A stretch of 21,352 nucleotides of DNA from Bacteroidales bacterium UBA6397 (GTDB lineage Bacteria > Bacteroidota > Bacteroidia > Bacteroidales > UBA932). The stretch lies in the NCBI GenBank assembly GCA_002439875.1, contig DJQB01000027.1, forward strand, positions 1 to 21,352, given 5' to 3'. A program made the position numbers and the translations under genes. A model generated the notes under the pieces. That model was not told the DNA's origin, searched no databases, and saw nothing but the letters and a program-made list of their open reading frames with translations. Position 1 is the first letter of the stretch; every line of letters starts with the position of its first letter. This document shows positions 13,702 to 21,352 of the stretch, in pieces.

Positions 13702-16065
13702 ATGAAAAAGTTATTTTACACGATAATCGCATTTGCGGGAATCTTTGCGGCTTCCTGCACGACGGATGAGGACAAACTTGTCTTTGATCCTTCATCCTCT
13801 GTGGCTCCGTCATTGGGAACCCTTGCCGGAACCACGCTCGCTTCTGACGGCGCTGATCTGACTTTCGAGTTCACCCAGCCGACTTACAACATCGATGCTG
13901 CGAAGCTCTACACGCTTTACATCTCTGATTCTCAGGACTTCACCAAACAGGAGAAACTTGCCGCAACAGTAAGCGGCACGACAGTCACTGTCAAGCAGTC
14001 AACCCTTAACTCCGCTATCCTCAATCTGGGTGGAGTGGCCGACGCTGAGTTCACGGTCTATCTCAGACTTGATTCATGGGTGGCAAACAACAAGAACACT
14101 GCTGTCGAGACCTCGTTGACGCAGTCCAATGTGATTTCCGCCACGTTCGTTCCTTACAACCAGCTGATTCTTGACAAGGATGTCTATGACCACGTCTGGG
14201 TTCAGGGTGACTACTGCGGCTGGAGCCACGACAAGAGCCAGTTCCTCTACAACTACAGCAAGGACGGCAAGACTTTCACAGGTGTTGTTGACTTCGCTGA
14301 CAAGGCGGCGAATGGAATCAAGTTCACGGGAGCGGCTTCTTGGGACGCCTCAAGCGGTAACTGGGGTTCTGAGGCTCAGGCCGAGGAAGCCGAGGCCAAT
14401 AGCATTAAGCTCATCAACGGTGACGGCTCACAGAACATCATCTGCTACAGCAAGCGTTTCTACGGATTCACCCTCGACAAGAACTCTCTTGTCCTTACCA
14501 AGGACTGGGGCGCTGATGTCATCGGAATCGTCGGTGGATTCAATGAATGGGGTGACACTGGCCTGCCGGACACCGAGATGAACTACAACGCTGACTATGT
14601 GCGTTTCTGGGCTGATGTTGATTTCGCAACTGACACACAGATCAAATTCCGCGCTGACGGCAAATGGGACTACAACTGGGGTCCTGATGCTCAGATGAAC
14701 AGTCAAAACAACATCACAGTAACCGCCGGCAAGTACCGTGTCTATCTCGACCTCAACAAGAAGACTGTCGAACTAAGCACCTCAATGTACGGAAAGGACG
14801 AGCCAGGTGCCAGCGGCAGCGAGCCTGAGCCGGAGAAACCTGCCGTTTGGTCTCTAATCGGTACGATTGCCGGAGACAACTGGACCGCAGACGTAGATAT
14901 GTCCAACATCGAAGGTGACATCTGGGTGGCACGTGGCGTGAAACTCACAGCAAGCGACGAGTTCAAGATCCGCGCTGACCATGACTGGTCTGTGGCTATC
15001 GGTGGACCGGAGGAAAACTCCACAAGCACCATCGACCCGGCAAAAGTCTATGGCGTGTTCAAACCGGAACTTGGCAAGGCGTTCGCTGCCGGATCAGTTA
15101 ACATTCAGGTAGGCGTTGAAGGAACTTATGATGTCACCTACGATTATGCCGGCCAGACAATCCTTATCGAGGAGCACAAGGCGGTATATTCACTCATCGG
15201 TGAGATCGGAGGCAACTCATGGACCAAGGATTTCGTGATGACCCAGGACGGAGACGTTTGGACCAGTCCTGTAGTGAACATCACAGGTGGATTCAAGATC
15301 CGTTACGACTATTCTTGGGGTGACACTAACACCTACGGTGTCGCTGAGGGCTTCACTCCGGAAGTCGGAGTCGAGTTTACGGCTGTTCAGCCGGGCGGCA
15401 ACATCGCAGTTCCGGCAGCCGGTGACTACAAGGTGGTCTTCAATGCGAAGACTCTTGCTGTCACAATCACAGCCGTTGCTTTCCCTGAGCACCTCTATAT
15501 GATTGGCGCTGAATTCGGAAACTGGGATTGGAGCAGTGACGGAATTGTTGAGCTGACCCCAGTCAATGGCCAGGAAGGCGAGTTCTGGACGGTACGTTAC
15601 TTCACAGCCAACCAAGGCTTCAAGTTCTCTTCCGAAAAGGCTTGGGGCAAGGATTTCCACAGCCTCACAACCAATGACGGCTACACCGTTGAAGGTGGCA
15701 ACTGCGTTGTCTCTGAGGATGGCTTCTACACTGTCCATGTCGACATGAAGCGCGAGATGGTTCACATTGAGCCTGCAAGAATCTATGGAATCGGAGACTG
15801 CTTCGGTGGTTGGGACGCAAAGATGGAGTCCGCACTCTTCAAGGCTGAGGGAAAGACCCTCAAGGCCACTCTTGCCGCTGACGGTCAGCTTCGCATGTAC
15901 GTTGAGTCTTCGATAGCCGACTCAGACTGGTGGACACGCGAGTTCATCATCCTCGATGGAAAGATCGTTTATCGTGGTAATGGCGGTGATCAGGAGCGTG
16001 TGGCCTGCACTAAGGGACAGGTTGTTACTCTTGACCTTAACGCTGGCACAGGTTCAATCAAGTAA
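13702..16065 (+). CDS. Enlarged SusE/SusF-like starch-binding surface lipoprotein with six repeated modules
   Basis: 787 aa, lipobox AASC with Cys19. After Cys comes an acidic TTDEDK, fitting surface export. An N-terminal SusE-type Ig-like domain (about 34-150) is followed by six aromatic-rich modules of about 90-110 aa: 163-270 (VWVQGDYCGWSHDKSQ), 273-360 (IGIVGGFNEWGD), 382-492 (WSLIGTIAGDNWTADVDM), 494-594 (YSLIGEIGGNSWTKDFVM), 597-692 (YMIGAEFGNWDWSSDG) and 692-787 (IYGIGDCFGGWD). A Pro/Glu/Ser linker (DEPGASGSEPEPEKPA) lies between modules 2 and 3. Modules 3 and 4 look like a duplication. B. theta SusE has about 387 aa and SusF about 485, with two and three starch-binding modules; here one protein seems to do both jobs. 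Which modules bind starch cannot be told by eye. Confidence 0.88.
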   Translation: MKKLFYTIIAFAGIFAASCTTDEDKLVFDPSSSVAPSLGTLAGTTLASDGADLTFEFTQPTYNIDAAKLYTLYISDSQDFTKQEKLAATVSGTTVTVKQSTLNSAILNLGGVADAEFTVYLRLDSWVANNKNTAVETSLTQSNVISATFVPYNQLILDKDVYDHVWVQGDYCGWSHDKSQFLYNYSKDGKTFTGVVDFADKAANGIKFTGAASWDASSGNWGSEAQAEEAEANSIKLINGDGSQNIICYSKRFYGFTLDKNSLVLTKDWGADVIGIVGGFNEWGDTGLPDTEMNYNADYVRFWADVDFATDTQIKFRADGKWDYNWGPDAQMNSQNNITVTAGKYRVYLDLNKKTVELSTSMYGKDEPGASGSEPEPEKPAVWSLIGTIAGDNWTADVDMSNIEGDIWVARGVKLTASDEFKIRADHDWSVAIGGPEENSTSTIDPAKVYGVFKPELGKAFAAGSVNIQVGVEGTYDVTYDYAGQTILIEEHKAVYSLIGEIGGNSWTKDFVMTQDGDVWTSPVVNITGGFKIRYDYSWGDTNTYGVAEGFTPEVGVEFTAVQPGGNIAVPAAGDYKVVFNAKTLAVTITAVAFPEHLYMIGAEFGNWDWSSDGIVELTPVNGQEGEFWTVRYFTANQGFKFSSEKAWGKDFHSLTTNDGYTVEGGNCVVSEDGFYTVHVDMKREMVHIEPARIYGIGDCFGGWDAKMESALFKAEGKTLKATLAADGQLRMYVESSIADSDWWTREFIILDGKIVYRGNGGDQERVACTKGQVVTLDLNAGTGSIK

Positions 16066-16079
16066 ATACTGACTTTTTT

Positions 16080-16119
16080 CAGACGCACCCGAAGGGAAGA
16101 ATATGTCCGGGTGCGTCTG
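16080..16119 (+). terminator. Perfect 12-bp intercistronic hairpin between the SusE/F-like and SusG genes
   Basis: cagacgcacccg (16080-16091) pairs perfectly with cgggtgcgtctg (16108-16119) around a 16-base loop, 14 bases after the SusE/F-like stop. A T6 tract lies immediately before the left arm, and AT-rich sequence without a clean T-run follows. It is likely to act as an attenuator or mRNA-stability element that sets enzyme genes lower than binding-protein genes. No clear -7 box precedes susG. Confidence 0.7.
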
Positions 16120-16139
16120 ATTTATTATATTCGTAAATT

Positions 16140-18143
16140 ATGAAACTCTCGTCATTCCTCTTTGGCCTTTTATGCCTGATTGTTTCAGCCGCGTTCCTTG
16201 TGGGATGCGACAAGAACGGCACTGCACCGGAACCTGATCCGGCCCCGGATCCTGTCACTCCGGAACGTTCCGGAGAATCGGGAATATCCTATCAGCTGCT
16301 GGTCTATTCATTCGCTGACAGCGACGGTGATGGCTGCGGGGACTTCAGAGGAATCCAATCCAGACTTGACTATCTGAAGGAGATGGGGGTCCAGGCTCTC
16401 TGGCTTTCCCCGATCCACGAAGCTTCATCCTATCACGGTTATGACGTTCTGGACTATTCCAGCATCAATCCCGACTACGGCATCGAGGCTGATTTCAAAT
16501 CCCTTCTGGACGCGGCACACGCCAAAGGGATCAAGATTTATCTTGACTATGTGCTGAACCACACTTCCAAGAATCATCCGTGGTTCCTTGACGCGAAACA
16601 AAGCGCGGACAGCCAGTACCGCGACTATTATATCTTCTCCGACAACCCTCAGGCTGACATCCGTGACGGCAAGATTGCGATGATCGCCACCGAGGGCGCG
16701 CGTGGCTACGATTCCGGCCAGTGGTTCTCTGCTGTCACCGGAGTTGATGGCAAGCTGAAGGTGAAATTCACCCTCGCCCTTGACAATTCCGGAAAGCCTT
16801 CCACTCTAAGGATGGACAAGGTGGACGAAGTGACCAACTCCGGAAGTCAGAACTCAGGAATATGGCTGTACTACGGTGATGCCAGCATGGAGCAGTTCTA
16901 CAAGACTGGAGCCAAGGAATGCTCTCTGTCTCTGGAATTTGAGTCTTCCTGGGGAGTGCTCGTGAGAACAAGCCAGACCCAGTGGGACTCTTACAAGTAC
17001 GGTGCTCCGTCAGGGAAGAACCAGCTTTCCTACGGCACTCCGCTTGCGCTTTCTAACTCCAACGCCCAGGACATTCTTCTGCCGGGGATGACCACAACGA
17101 TGTACCACTCACATTTCTGGACACCATACTTTGCTGATCTGAACTACGGTCCGGTGGAGACCTGCGAGCAGTCGGGCGCTTTCAAATCTGTCTGCGAGTC
17201 CGCTGACAAATGGATTAGAATGGGAGTGGACGGTTTCCGTCTGGACGCCGTCAAGCACATCTATCACAACGCCAATTCGGACGAAAATCCGACATTCCTG
17301 AAGAAGTTCTATGACCATTGCAACGCAACCTTCAAATCCGTCGGCGGCCATGGCGAGTTCTATATGGTCGGTGAGCAGTTCAGCGATGCGGATGAGGTTG
17401 CTCCATATTACAAAGGCATTCCGGCCCTCTTCGAGTTCAGCTTTTGGTGGAGGCTGAAGGACTGCATCAACACTGGCAGCGGAAGCTCGCTTGTCGGGAC
17501 CATCCAAGGCTATCAGAAACTTTACGCCGGCTACCGTCCGGACTACATCGAGGCCACAAAACTGTCCAATCACGATGAGGACAGGGTTGGCAGCGACCTT
17601 GGAAAGAACGCCGCGAAGATGAAACTCGCCGGAGCGGTGCTGCTTACAGCCGGTGGCCAGCCGTACATCTATCAAGGCGAGGAACTTGGCTACTGGGGAA
17701 CCAAATCCGGTGGCGATGAATATGTCCGCACACCTATTATGTGGAATGCCGACGGATCTTCCCTTGCCGACGGCAAACTGAGCGGCAAGGTGGACAAAGC
17801 CATGCTGACATCCTCGATCTCTGTCGAGAGTCAGTCAAAGGACGAGAACTCCATCCTCAATGTCTATCGCAAGTTCGGAGTTCTGAGGGATGAATATAAA
17901 GCCTTGGCCAAAGGCTCGTTCGATTACTGTTCGGCTGCCGCTTCCGTAAACTCCGTTTCAGCTTGGTACCGTTCTTGCGAGGATCAGAAGGTTCTGGTCG
18001 TCCACAATTTCTCCGGAGGCAACGCCACCGTGAACCTCCCGTCCGACAGCCTGGATAACGCCATAGCCACCAACGGCACAGTCAAAGTGAATGGCACAAA
18101 GGTGACTTTGGGAGCATATTCATCGGTTGTATTCCTGCAATAA
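16140..18143 (+). CDS. susG: SusG-type surface alpha-amylase (GH13) with inserted CBM58
   Basis: 667-aa lipoprotein (FLVGC, Cys23) followed by a Pro-rich linker (APEPDPAPDPVTPERS). The GH13 barrel begins ISYQLLVYSFADSDGDG. Region I is YLDYVLNH (about 134-141), region II GFRLDAVKH with nucleophile D369, region III MVGEQF with acid/base E412, region IV LSNHDED with D479. The spacing 43 and 67 residues between the three equals that recalled for B. theta SusG D388/E431/D498. Residues about 203-318, between GQWFSAV and HSHFWTPYFADLNYG, correspond to the CBM58 inserted in SusG domain B. The C-terminal beta domain is complete. Role: surface endo-cleavage of starch into maltooligosaccharides for SusCD. 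The next gene starts 15 bases after the stop. Confidence 0.95.
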   Translation: MKLSSFLFGLLCLIVSAAFLVGCDKNGTAPEPDPAPDPVTPERSGESGISYQLLVYSFADSDGDGCGDFRGIQSRLDYLKEMGVQALWLSPIHEASSYHGYDVLDYSSINPDYGIEADFKSLLDAAHAKGIKIYLDYVLNHTSKNHPWFLDAKQSADSQYRDYYIFSDNPQADIRDGKIAMIATEGARGYDSGQWFSAVTGVDGKLKVKFTLALDNSGKPSTLRMDKVDEVTNSGSQNSGIWLYYGDASMEQFYKTGAKECSLSLEFESSWGVLVRTSQTQWDSYKYGAPSGKNQLSYGTPLALSNSNAQDILLPGMTTTMYHSHFWTPYFADLNYGPVETCEQSGAFKSVCESADKWIRMGVDGFRLDAVKHIYHNANSDENPTFLKKFYDHCNATFKSVGGHGEFYMVGEQFSDADEVAPYYKGIPALFEFSFWWRLKDCINTGSGSSLVGTIQGYQKLYAGYRPDYIEATKLSNHDEDRVGSDLGKNAAKMKLAGAVLLTAGGQPYIYQGEELGYWGTKSGGDEYVRTPIMWNADGSSLADGKLSGKVDKAMLTSSISVESQSKDENSILNVYRKFGVLRDEYKALAKGSFDYCSAAASVNSVSAWYRSCEDQKVLVVHNFSGGNATVNLPSDSLDNAIATNGTVKVNGTKVTLGAYSSVVFLQ

Positions 18144-18158
18144 ATTATTTGACATTAT

Positions 18159-21100
18159 ATGAGAAGACGCACTCTATCTATCTTGCTGACTGCTCTCGTG
18201 GCATTTTCCTGCGCGCCCAAGGCGGAGGTGCCCGTGGAAGGGCAGGACTGGACCCGGAACGCTGTGGTCTATGAGTTGAACACCCGCCAGGCTACCGCTG
18301 AGGGTACATTCACCGCTGCTGAGAAGAAACTTCCTGAACTCAAGGAACTTGGCGTGGATGTGGTCTGGCTGATGCCGGTCTATCCAATCGGGGAGAAAGG
18401 CCGCAAAGGGACTCTTGGCTCCTATTACGCCATCAAGGACTATTGCGACATCAATCCTGAGTTCGGAACCCTTCAGGACTTCGATCATTTTGTGCAGTCA
18501 GCGCACGACCTCGGACTCAAGGTCATCATCGACTGGGTTGCCAACCACACATCTCCGGATCATCCGTGGGTCACTCAGAAGCCTGCTGATTGGTACGTCC
18601 GCGACTCTGAGGGCAACACGGTCGTTGAATATGACTGGACGGACATCGCAAAACTCAACTATGAGTCCAAGGAGATGCGGGCCGAGATGGAAAAGAGCAT
18701 GCGTTTCTGGCTGGACAGAGGCATCGACGGGTTCCGCTGCGATGTGGCCTACCAGGTGCCACAGGATTTCTGGGCGGATGTCTTCTCGAAGTTCAGGTCT
18801 GAATATTCCCGCAGGCTTTACTTCCTTGCCGAGGGTGAGGAGGCTTGGCTGCATGAGGCTGGATTCGATGCCACCTACGCTTGGAAACTGCATCATCTGC
18901 TGAACGACATCGCGCAGGGAAAGGCCGACGCCGACAGCCTTGTCCGCTATGTGGAGTGGAACGCTGCCACCTACCCGTCAAACGGTTACAGGCTCTCGTT
19001 CACTTCCAACCACGACGAGAACTCCTGGAGCGGTACTGAATATGAAAGGATGGGTGACGCCTGGAAGGTCATGGCTGTCCTCTGCTGGACTCTTCCGAAC
19101 GCCCAACCGCTGATCTACACGGGGCAGGAGGTCGGCTACAACCATCGTTTCGAGTTTTTCGAGAAGGATCCGATGCCGGATTGGCACCACAACGCCACCA
19201 CGGATTTCTACACCTATCTTAATAATGTAAAGCACGCCCATCCGGCCCTTGGTGCCGACAATCCATCGTTCGAGGTGGTTTCCTGTACGGATTCCGGGCT
19301 GGTCTTCAAGCGCAGCCTTGATCAGGACAGCGTCATCGTCAGCGTTCAGCTGAAGTCTCCGTGGAACTGGAGCATAGACGTTCCGGAGGCCAGGATCTCG
19401 CAGGTGGAGCCACCGAGCTGGTGGGTCGGGATGAAGACTCCGCTCCAGCTGATGATCCACGGCGACGCCATCGCTGACTATGATGTCAGTATCGAGGGTG
19501 AGGGTGTCACCGTAAAGGAAATCCATAAGGCTGAGAGTCCTGATTATCTGTTTGTAGATGTGGCCGTCAGCCCGTCAGCCAAACCCGGAGAGTACGGAAT
19601 CATATTCACTAAGGATGGGAAGTCCTTCCGCTATCCTTACCAGATTGCCGCGAGGGAGGAAGGTTCCGCTGAGCGTGGCAGCTTCACGACTTCGGATCTT
19701 ATCTATCTGATCTGTCCTGACCGCTTTGCGAACGCTGACAAAGGCAACGACAACACCGATGACACCGCCGAGAAGGCTGACCGGAGCGAGCCGTTTGGCC
19801 GTCACGGAGGTGATTTGCAGGGCATCATCGATCATCTGGACTATATCGCCGACCTTGGCGCGACCGCCATCTGGTGCACTCCGCTTCTGGTCGATGACCA
19901 GCCGAAGGAGTCCTACCACGGCTATGCCTGCGGCGACTACTACCGCATCGACCCCCGCTTCGGCAGCAATTCCCAGTATAAGGAATATGTCTCCAAGGCT
20001 CACGGGAAGGGGCTAAAGGTGATAATGGACATCGTCACAAACCATTGCGGCACTGGTCATTGGTGGATGAAGGACCTGCCTTTCAACGACTGGATCCACC
20101 GGTTCCCTGAATATACCGGCTCGAACATAGCCTTCTCCACGGCGATGGACCCGAACGCCTCCCAGTACGATGCCAACCTTCAGGTCAGTGGCTGGTTCGT
20201 GCCTTCGATGCCGGACATGAACCTCGACAATCCGTTTATGCTTAAATATTTCCAGCAGTGGGCCGTGTGGTGGACAGAATATTCCGGGCTGGACGGTCTG
20301 CGCGTTGACACCTACCCTTACAATGAGAAAGTCCCGATGAGCAAGTGGTGCGAGGCCGTTATGAATGAATATCCCAACCTTAACATCGTAGGGGAGTGCT
20401 GGGACACCAACATTGACCAGCTTGCCTACTGGCAGGGCGGCAACGCCAACCGTGACGGTTTCGATTCGCATTTGCCTTCGATTATGGATTTCCCTCTTCA
20501 GGAGGCTGTCAACGCAGCTCTCTGCGAGGACAATCCGCAGTGGGGGCAGGGAATGGTCCGGGTATATTCGGCCCTCTCTCACGATGCTACCTATCACGAC
20601 GTGTCCAAGATGCTGATATTCCTGTCCAACCACGATCATTATCGTGTCGCTGACGCATGGAAGCAGAATCCTGACAAGCTGAAGATCGCCTACACCCTTC
20701 TGGCCACAGTCCGTGGGATCCCTCAGATTTTCTACGGGGACGAGATGGGTTTCGCCACCGGCAAGTCTTACAAGAGCGATGGCGAGTTGAGGATGGACTT
20801 CCCGGGCGGCTGGGAAGGCGACAAGATTGACCTTTTCACCGAGGAAGGCCGCGCCTCCGCCACCGTCTCGGTAGGAGGGAAAACGATCCCGCAGGGGCAA
20901 CTCGCTGAGCTTCATGACTATGCCAAGACCCTCTTCCAGTGGAGAAAGGGTAAGGATGTGATCCATGGCGGCCGCACGATGCACTTCCTAGGCCGCGACA
21001 ACACCTATGCCTTCTTCCGTTACAACGACACCGACAAGGTCTTCGTCTATGTGAACAACTCTCCGGAGCCGAAAACCATCCCGTGGTCCCACTACTCCGA

Positions 21101-21218
21101 GATCGCCTCCGACCTGAAGTCCGGACGCAACGTCCTCACCGGCGAGACCGTCCAGATTTCCAATTCCACTATCGTTCCTCCTTCCTCAGCCATCGTTGTG
21201 GAATATTCGTTAAAGTAA
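18159..21218 (+). CDS. Double-GH13 lipoprotein: alpha-amylase domain fused to a SusA-type neopullulanase
   Basis: 1019 aa, signal MRRRTLSILLTALVAFS-C (Cys18). First GH13 (about 33-404): region I IIDWVANHTS, region II GFRCDVAYQ with D195, region III FLAEGEE with E225, region IV TSNHDEN with D286; its C-terminal beta domain looks cut short. Then comes a Cyc-maltodextrinase N-terminal domain (about 411-505: ISQVEPPSWWVGMKTPLQLM), as at the start of SusA after its signal peptide. The second GH13 (about 515-930) has region I VIMDIVTNH, region II GLRVDTYPYN with D717, region III IVGECWD with E746, region IV LSNHDHYR with D826, and its own beta domain ending PPSSAIVVEYSLK. Both active sites are complete. 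B. theta SusA is a separate periplasmic protein. Likely role: debranching and trimming of imported maltodextrins. Few acidic residues follow Cys (APKAEV), more like a periplasm-facing lipoprotein. Confidence 0.92.
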   Translation: MRRRTLSILLTALVAFSCAPKAEVPVEGQDWTRNAVVYELNTRQATAEGTFTAAEKKLPELKELGVDVVWLMPVYPIGEKGRKGTLGSYYAIKDYCDINPEFGTLQDFDHFVQSAHDLGLKVIIDWVANHTSPDHPWVTQKPADWYVRDSEGNTVVEYDWTDIAKLNYESKEMRAEMEKSMRFWLDRGIDGFRCDVAYQVPQDFWADVFSKFRSEYSRRLYFLAEGEEAWLHEAGFDATYAWKLHHLLNDIAQGKADADSLVRYVEWNAATYPSNGYRLSFTSNHDENSWSGTEYERMGDAWKVMAVLCWTLPNAQPLIYTGQEVGYNHRFEFFEKDPMPDWHHNATTDFYTYLNNVKHAHPALGADNPSFEVVSCTDSGLVFKRSLDQDSVIVSVQLKSPWNWSIDVPEARISQVEPPSWWVGMKTPLQLMIHGDAIADYDVSIEGEGVTVKEIHKAESPDYLFVDVAVSPSAKPGEYGIIFTKDGKSFRYPYQIAAREEGSAERGSFTTSDLIYLICPDRFANADKGNDNTDDTAEKADRSEPFGRHGGDLQGIIDHLDYIADLGATAIWCTPLLVDDQPKESYHGYACGDYYRIDPRFGSNSQYKEYVSKAHGKGLKVIMDIVTNHCGTGHWWMKDLPFNDWIHRFPEYTGSNIAFSTAMDPNASQYDANLQVSGWFVPSMPDMNLDNPFMLKYFQQWAVWWTEYSGLDGLRVDTYPYNEKVPMSKWCEAVMNEYPNLNIVGECWDTNIDQLAYWQGGNANRDGFDSHLPSIMDFPLQEAVNAALCEDNPQWGQGMVRVYSALSHDATYHDVSKMLIFLSNHDHYRVADAWKQNPDKLKIAYTLLATVRGIPQIFYGDEMGFATGKSYKSDGELRMDFPGGWEGDKIDLFTEEGRASATVSVGGKTIPQGQLAELHDYAKTLFQWRKGKDVIHGGRTMHFLGRDNTYAFFRYNDTDKVFVYVNNSPEPKTIPWSHYSEIASDLKSGRNVLTGETVQISNSTIVPPSSAIVVEYSLK

Positions 21219-21257
21219 ATCCCGCTGCCCCTTCCGGCAACATATTCAGCCTTTTTT

Positions 21258-21294
21258 TGCTCCTCAAGAATGTAGCCCGCACTCTTGAGGAGCA
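21258..21294 (+). terminator. Perfect 12-bp hairpin at the end of the starch operon
   Basis: tgctcctcaaga (21258-21269) pairs perfectly with tcttgaggagca (21283-21294) around a 13-base loop, 39 bases after the last stop. As at 16080, a T-run (T7) immediately precedes and slightly enters the left arm; a looser T-rich stretch follows. A second small imperfect hairpin (cccaatagt 21314-21322 with actatcggg 21332-21340) follows. No gene is seen from 21219 to the window end. Confidence 0.65.
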
Positions 21295-21352
21295 TTTCAT
21301 CTTGTTTTCGCCACCCAATAGTCCACGCAACACTATCGGGCATCATTAAGCC

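Noticed and set aside
20013..20984. A 323-codon open frame on the minus strand inside the double-GH13 gene
   Set aside because: It lies wholly antisense to a well-conserved GH13 domain with intact catalytic motifs, has no recognisable domain and no promoter; similar antisense frames (for example 11031-11816 and 15217-15765) are also by-products of codon use.
21092..21346. Minus-strand frame at the right edge
   Set aside because: Most of it is antisense to the end of the double-GH13 gene and it runs through the terminal hairpin; no recognisable protein features.

Overview
The window looks like a chromosomal stretch of a Bacteroidota member, most likely order Bacteroidales. The evidence is a complete SusC/SusD-type outer-membrane locus, several Bacteroides-type -7 boxes (TAnnTTTG), almost no Shine-Dalgarno sequences, and lipoprotein signal peptides on most exported proteins. 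Base composition is moderate, near 50% GC. Genus cannot be decided from the sequence; similarity to B. theta Sus proteins is judged from memory, not by alignment.

Left part (1-5340), housekeeping. The left edge holds the broken 5' end of a minus-strand PLP-dependent aminotransferase, damaged by an inferred single-base deletion and a perfect 19-bp tandem duplication. A divergent promoter region then leads to an overlapping three-gene run: an unknown lipoprotein, a DEDDy 3'-5' exonuclease and an RlmI-type 23S rRNA methyltransferase. Next come glyA (minus) and, divergently, a TrmH/SPOUT RNA methyltransferase (plus). Both methyltransferase genes carry an interspersed repeat read in the same frame (Arg-Gln-Ala-Gln-Arg-Pro). 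At the end of the TrmH gene this repeat forms a long hairpin lying between two convergent stop codons.

Middle (5338-7683), regulation. An overlapping minus-strand pair encodes an 8-TM LytS/YehU-type histidine kinase and a LytTR response regulator. The 205-bp divergent region between the kinase and the sugar operon holds three LytTR-type half-sites at exact 21-bp spacing just upstream of a -7-like box. This suggests that this two-component system, rather than SusR or a hybrid two-component system, controls the locus.

Right part (7684-21218), a starch utilisation operon of six plus-strand genes: an inner-membrane MFS/GPH-type sugar transporter, SusC, SusD, an enlarged 787-aa SusE/F-like starch-binding lipoprotein, a SusG-type amylase with an internal CBM58 and all catalytic residues, and a 1019-aa lipoprotein fusing two complete GH13 catalytic domains (an alpha-amylase plus a SusA-type neopullulanase). 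No SusB (GH97) or SusR gene is present. In the inferred pathway SusG and SusDE act at the cell surface, SusC imports oligosaccharides, the double-GH13 enzyme trims them, and the MFS protein imports the products. Hairpins sit between the binding-protein genes and the enzyme genes and at the operon end.

Most notable: the phased triple LytTR site, the two-enzyme GH13 fusion, the six-module SusE/F-like protein, the 13-bp inverted repeat flanking the transporter gene, and the repeat that has entered two RNA-methyltransferase genes in the same frame.
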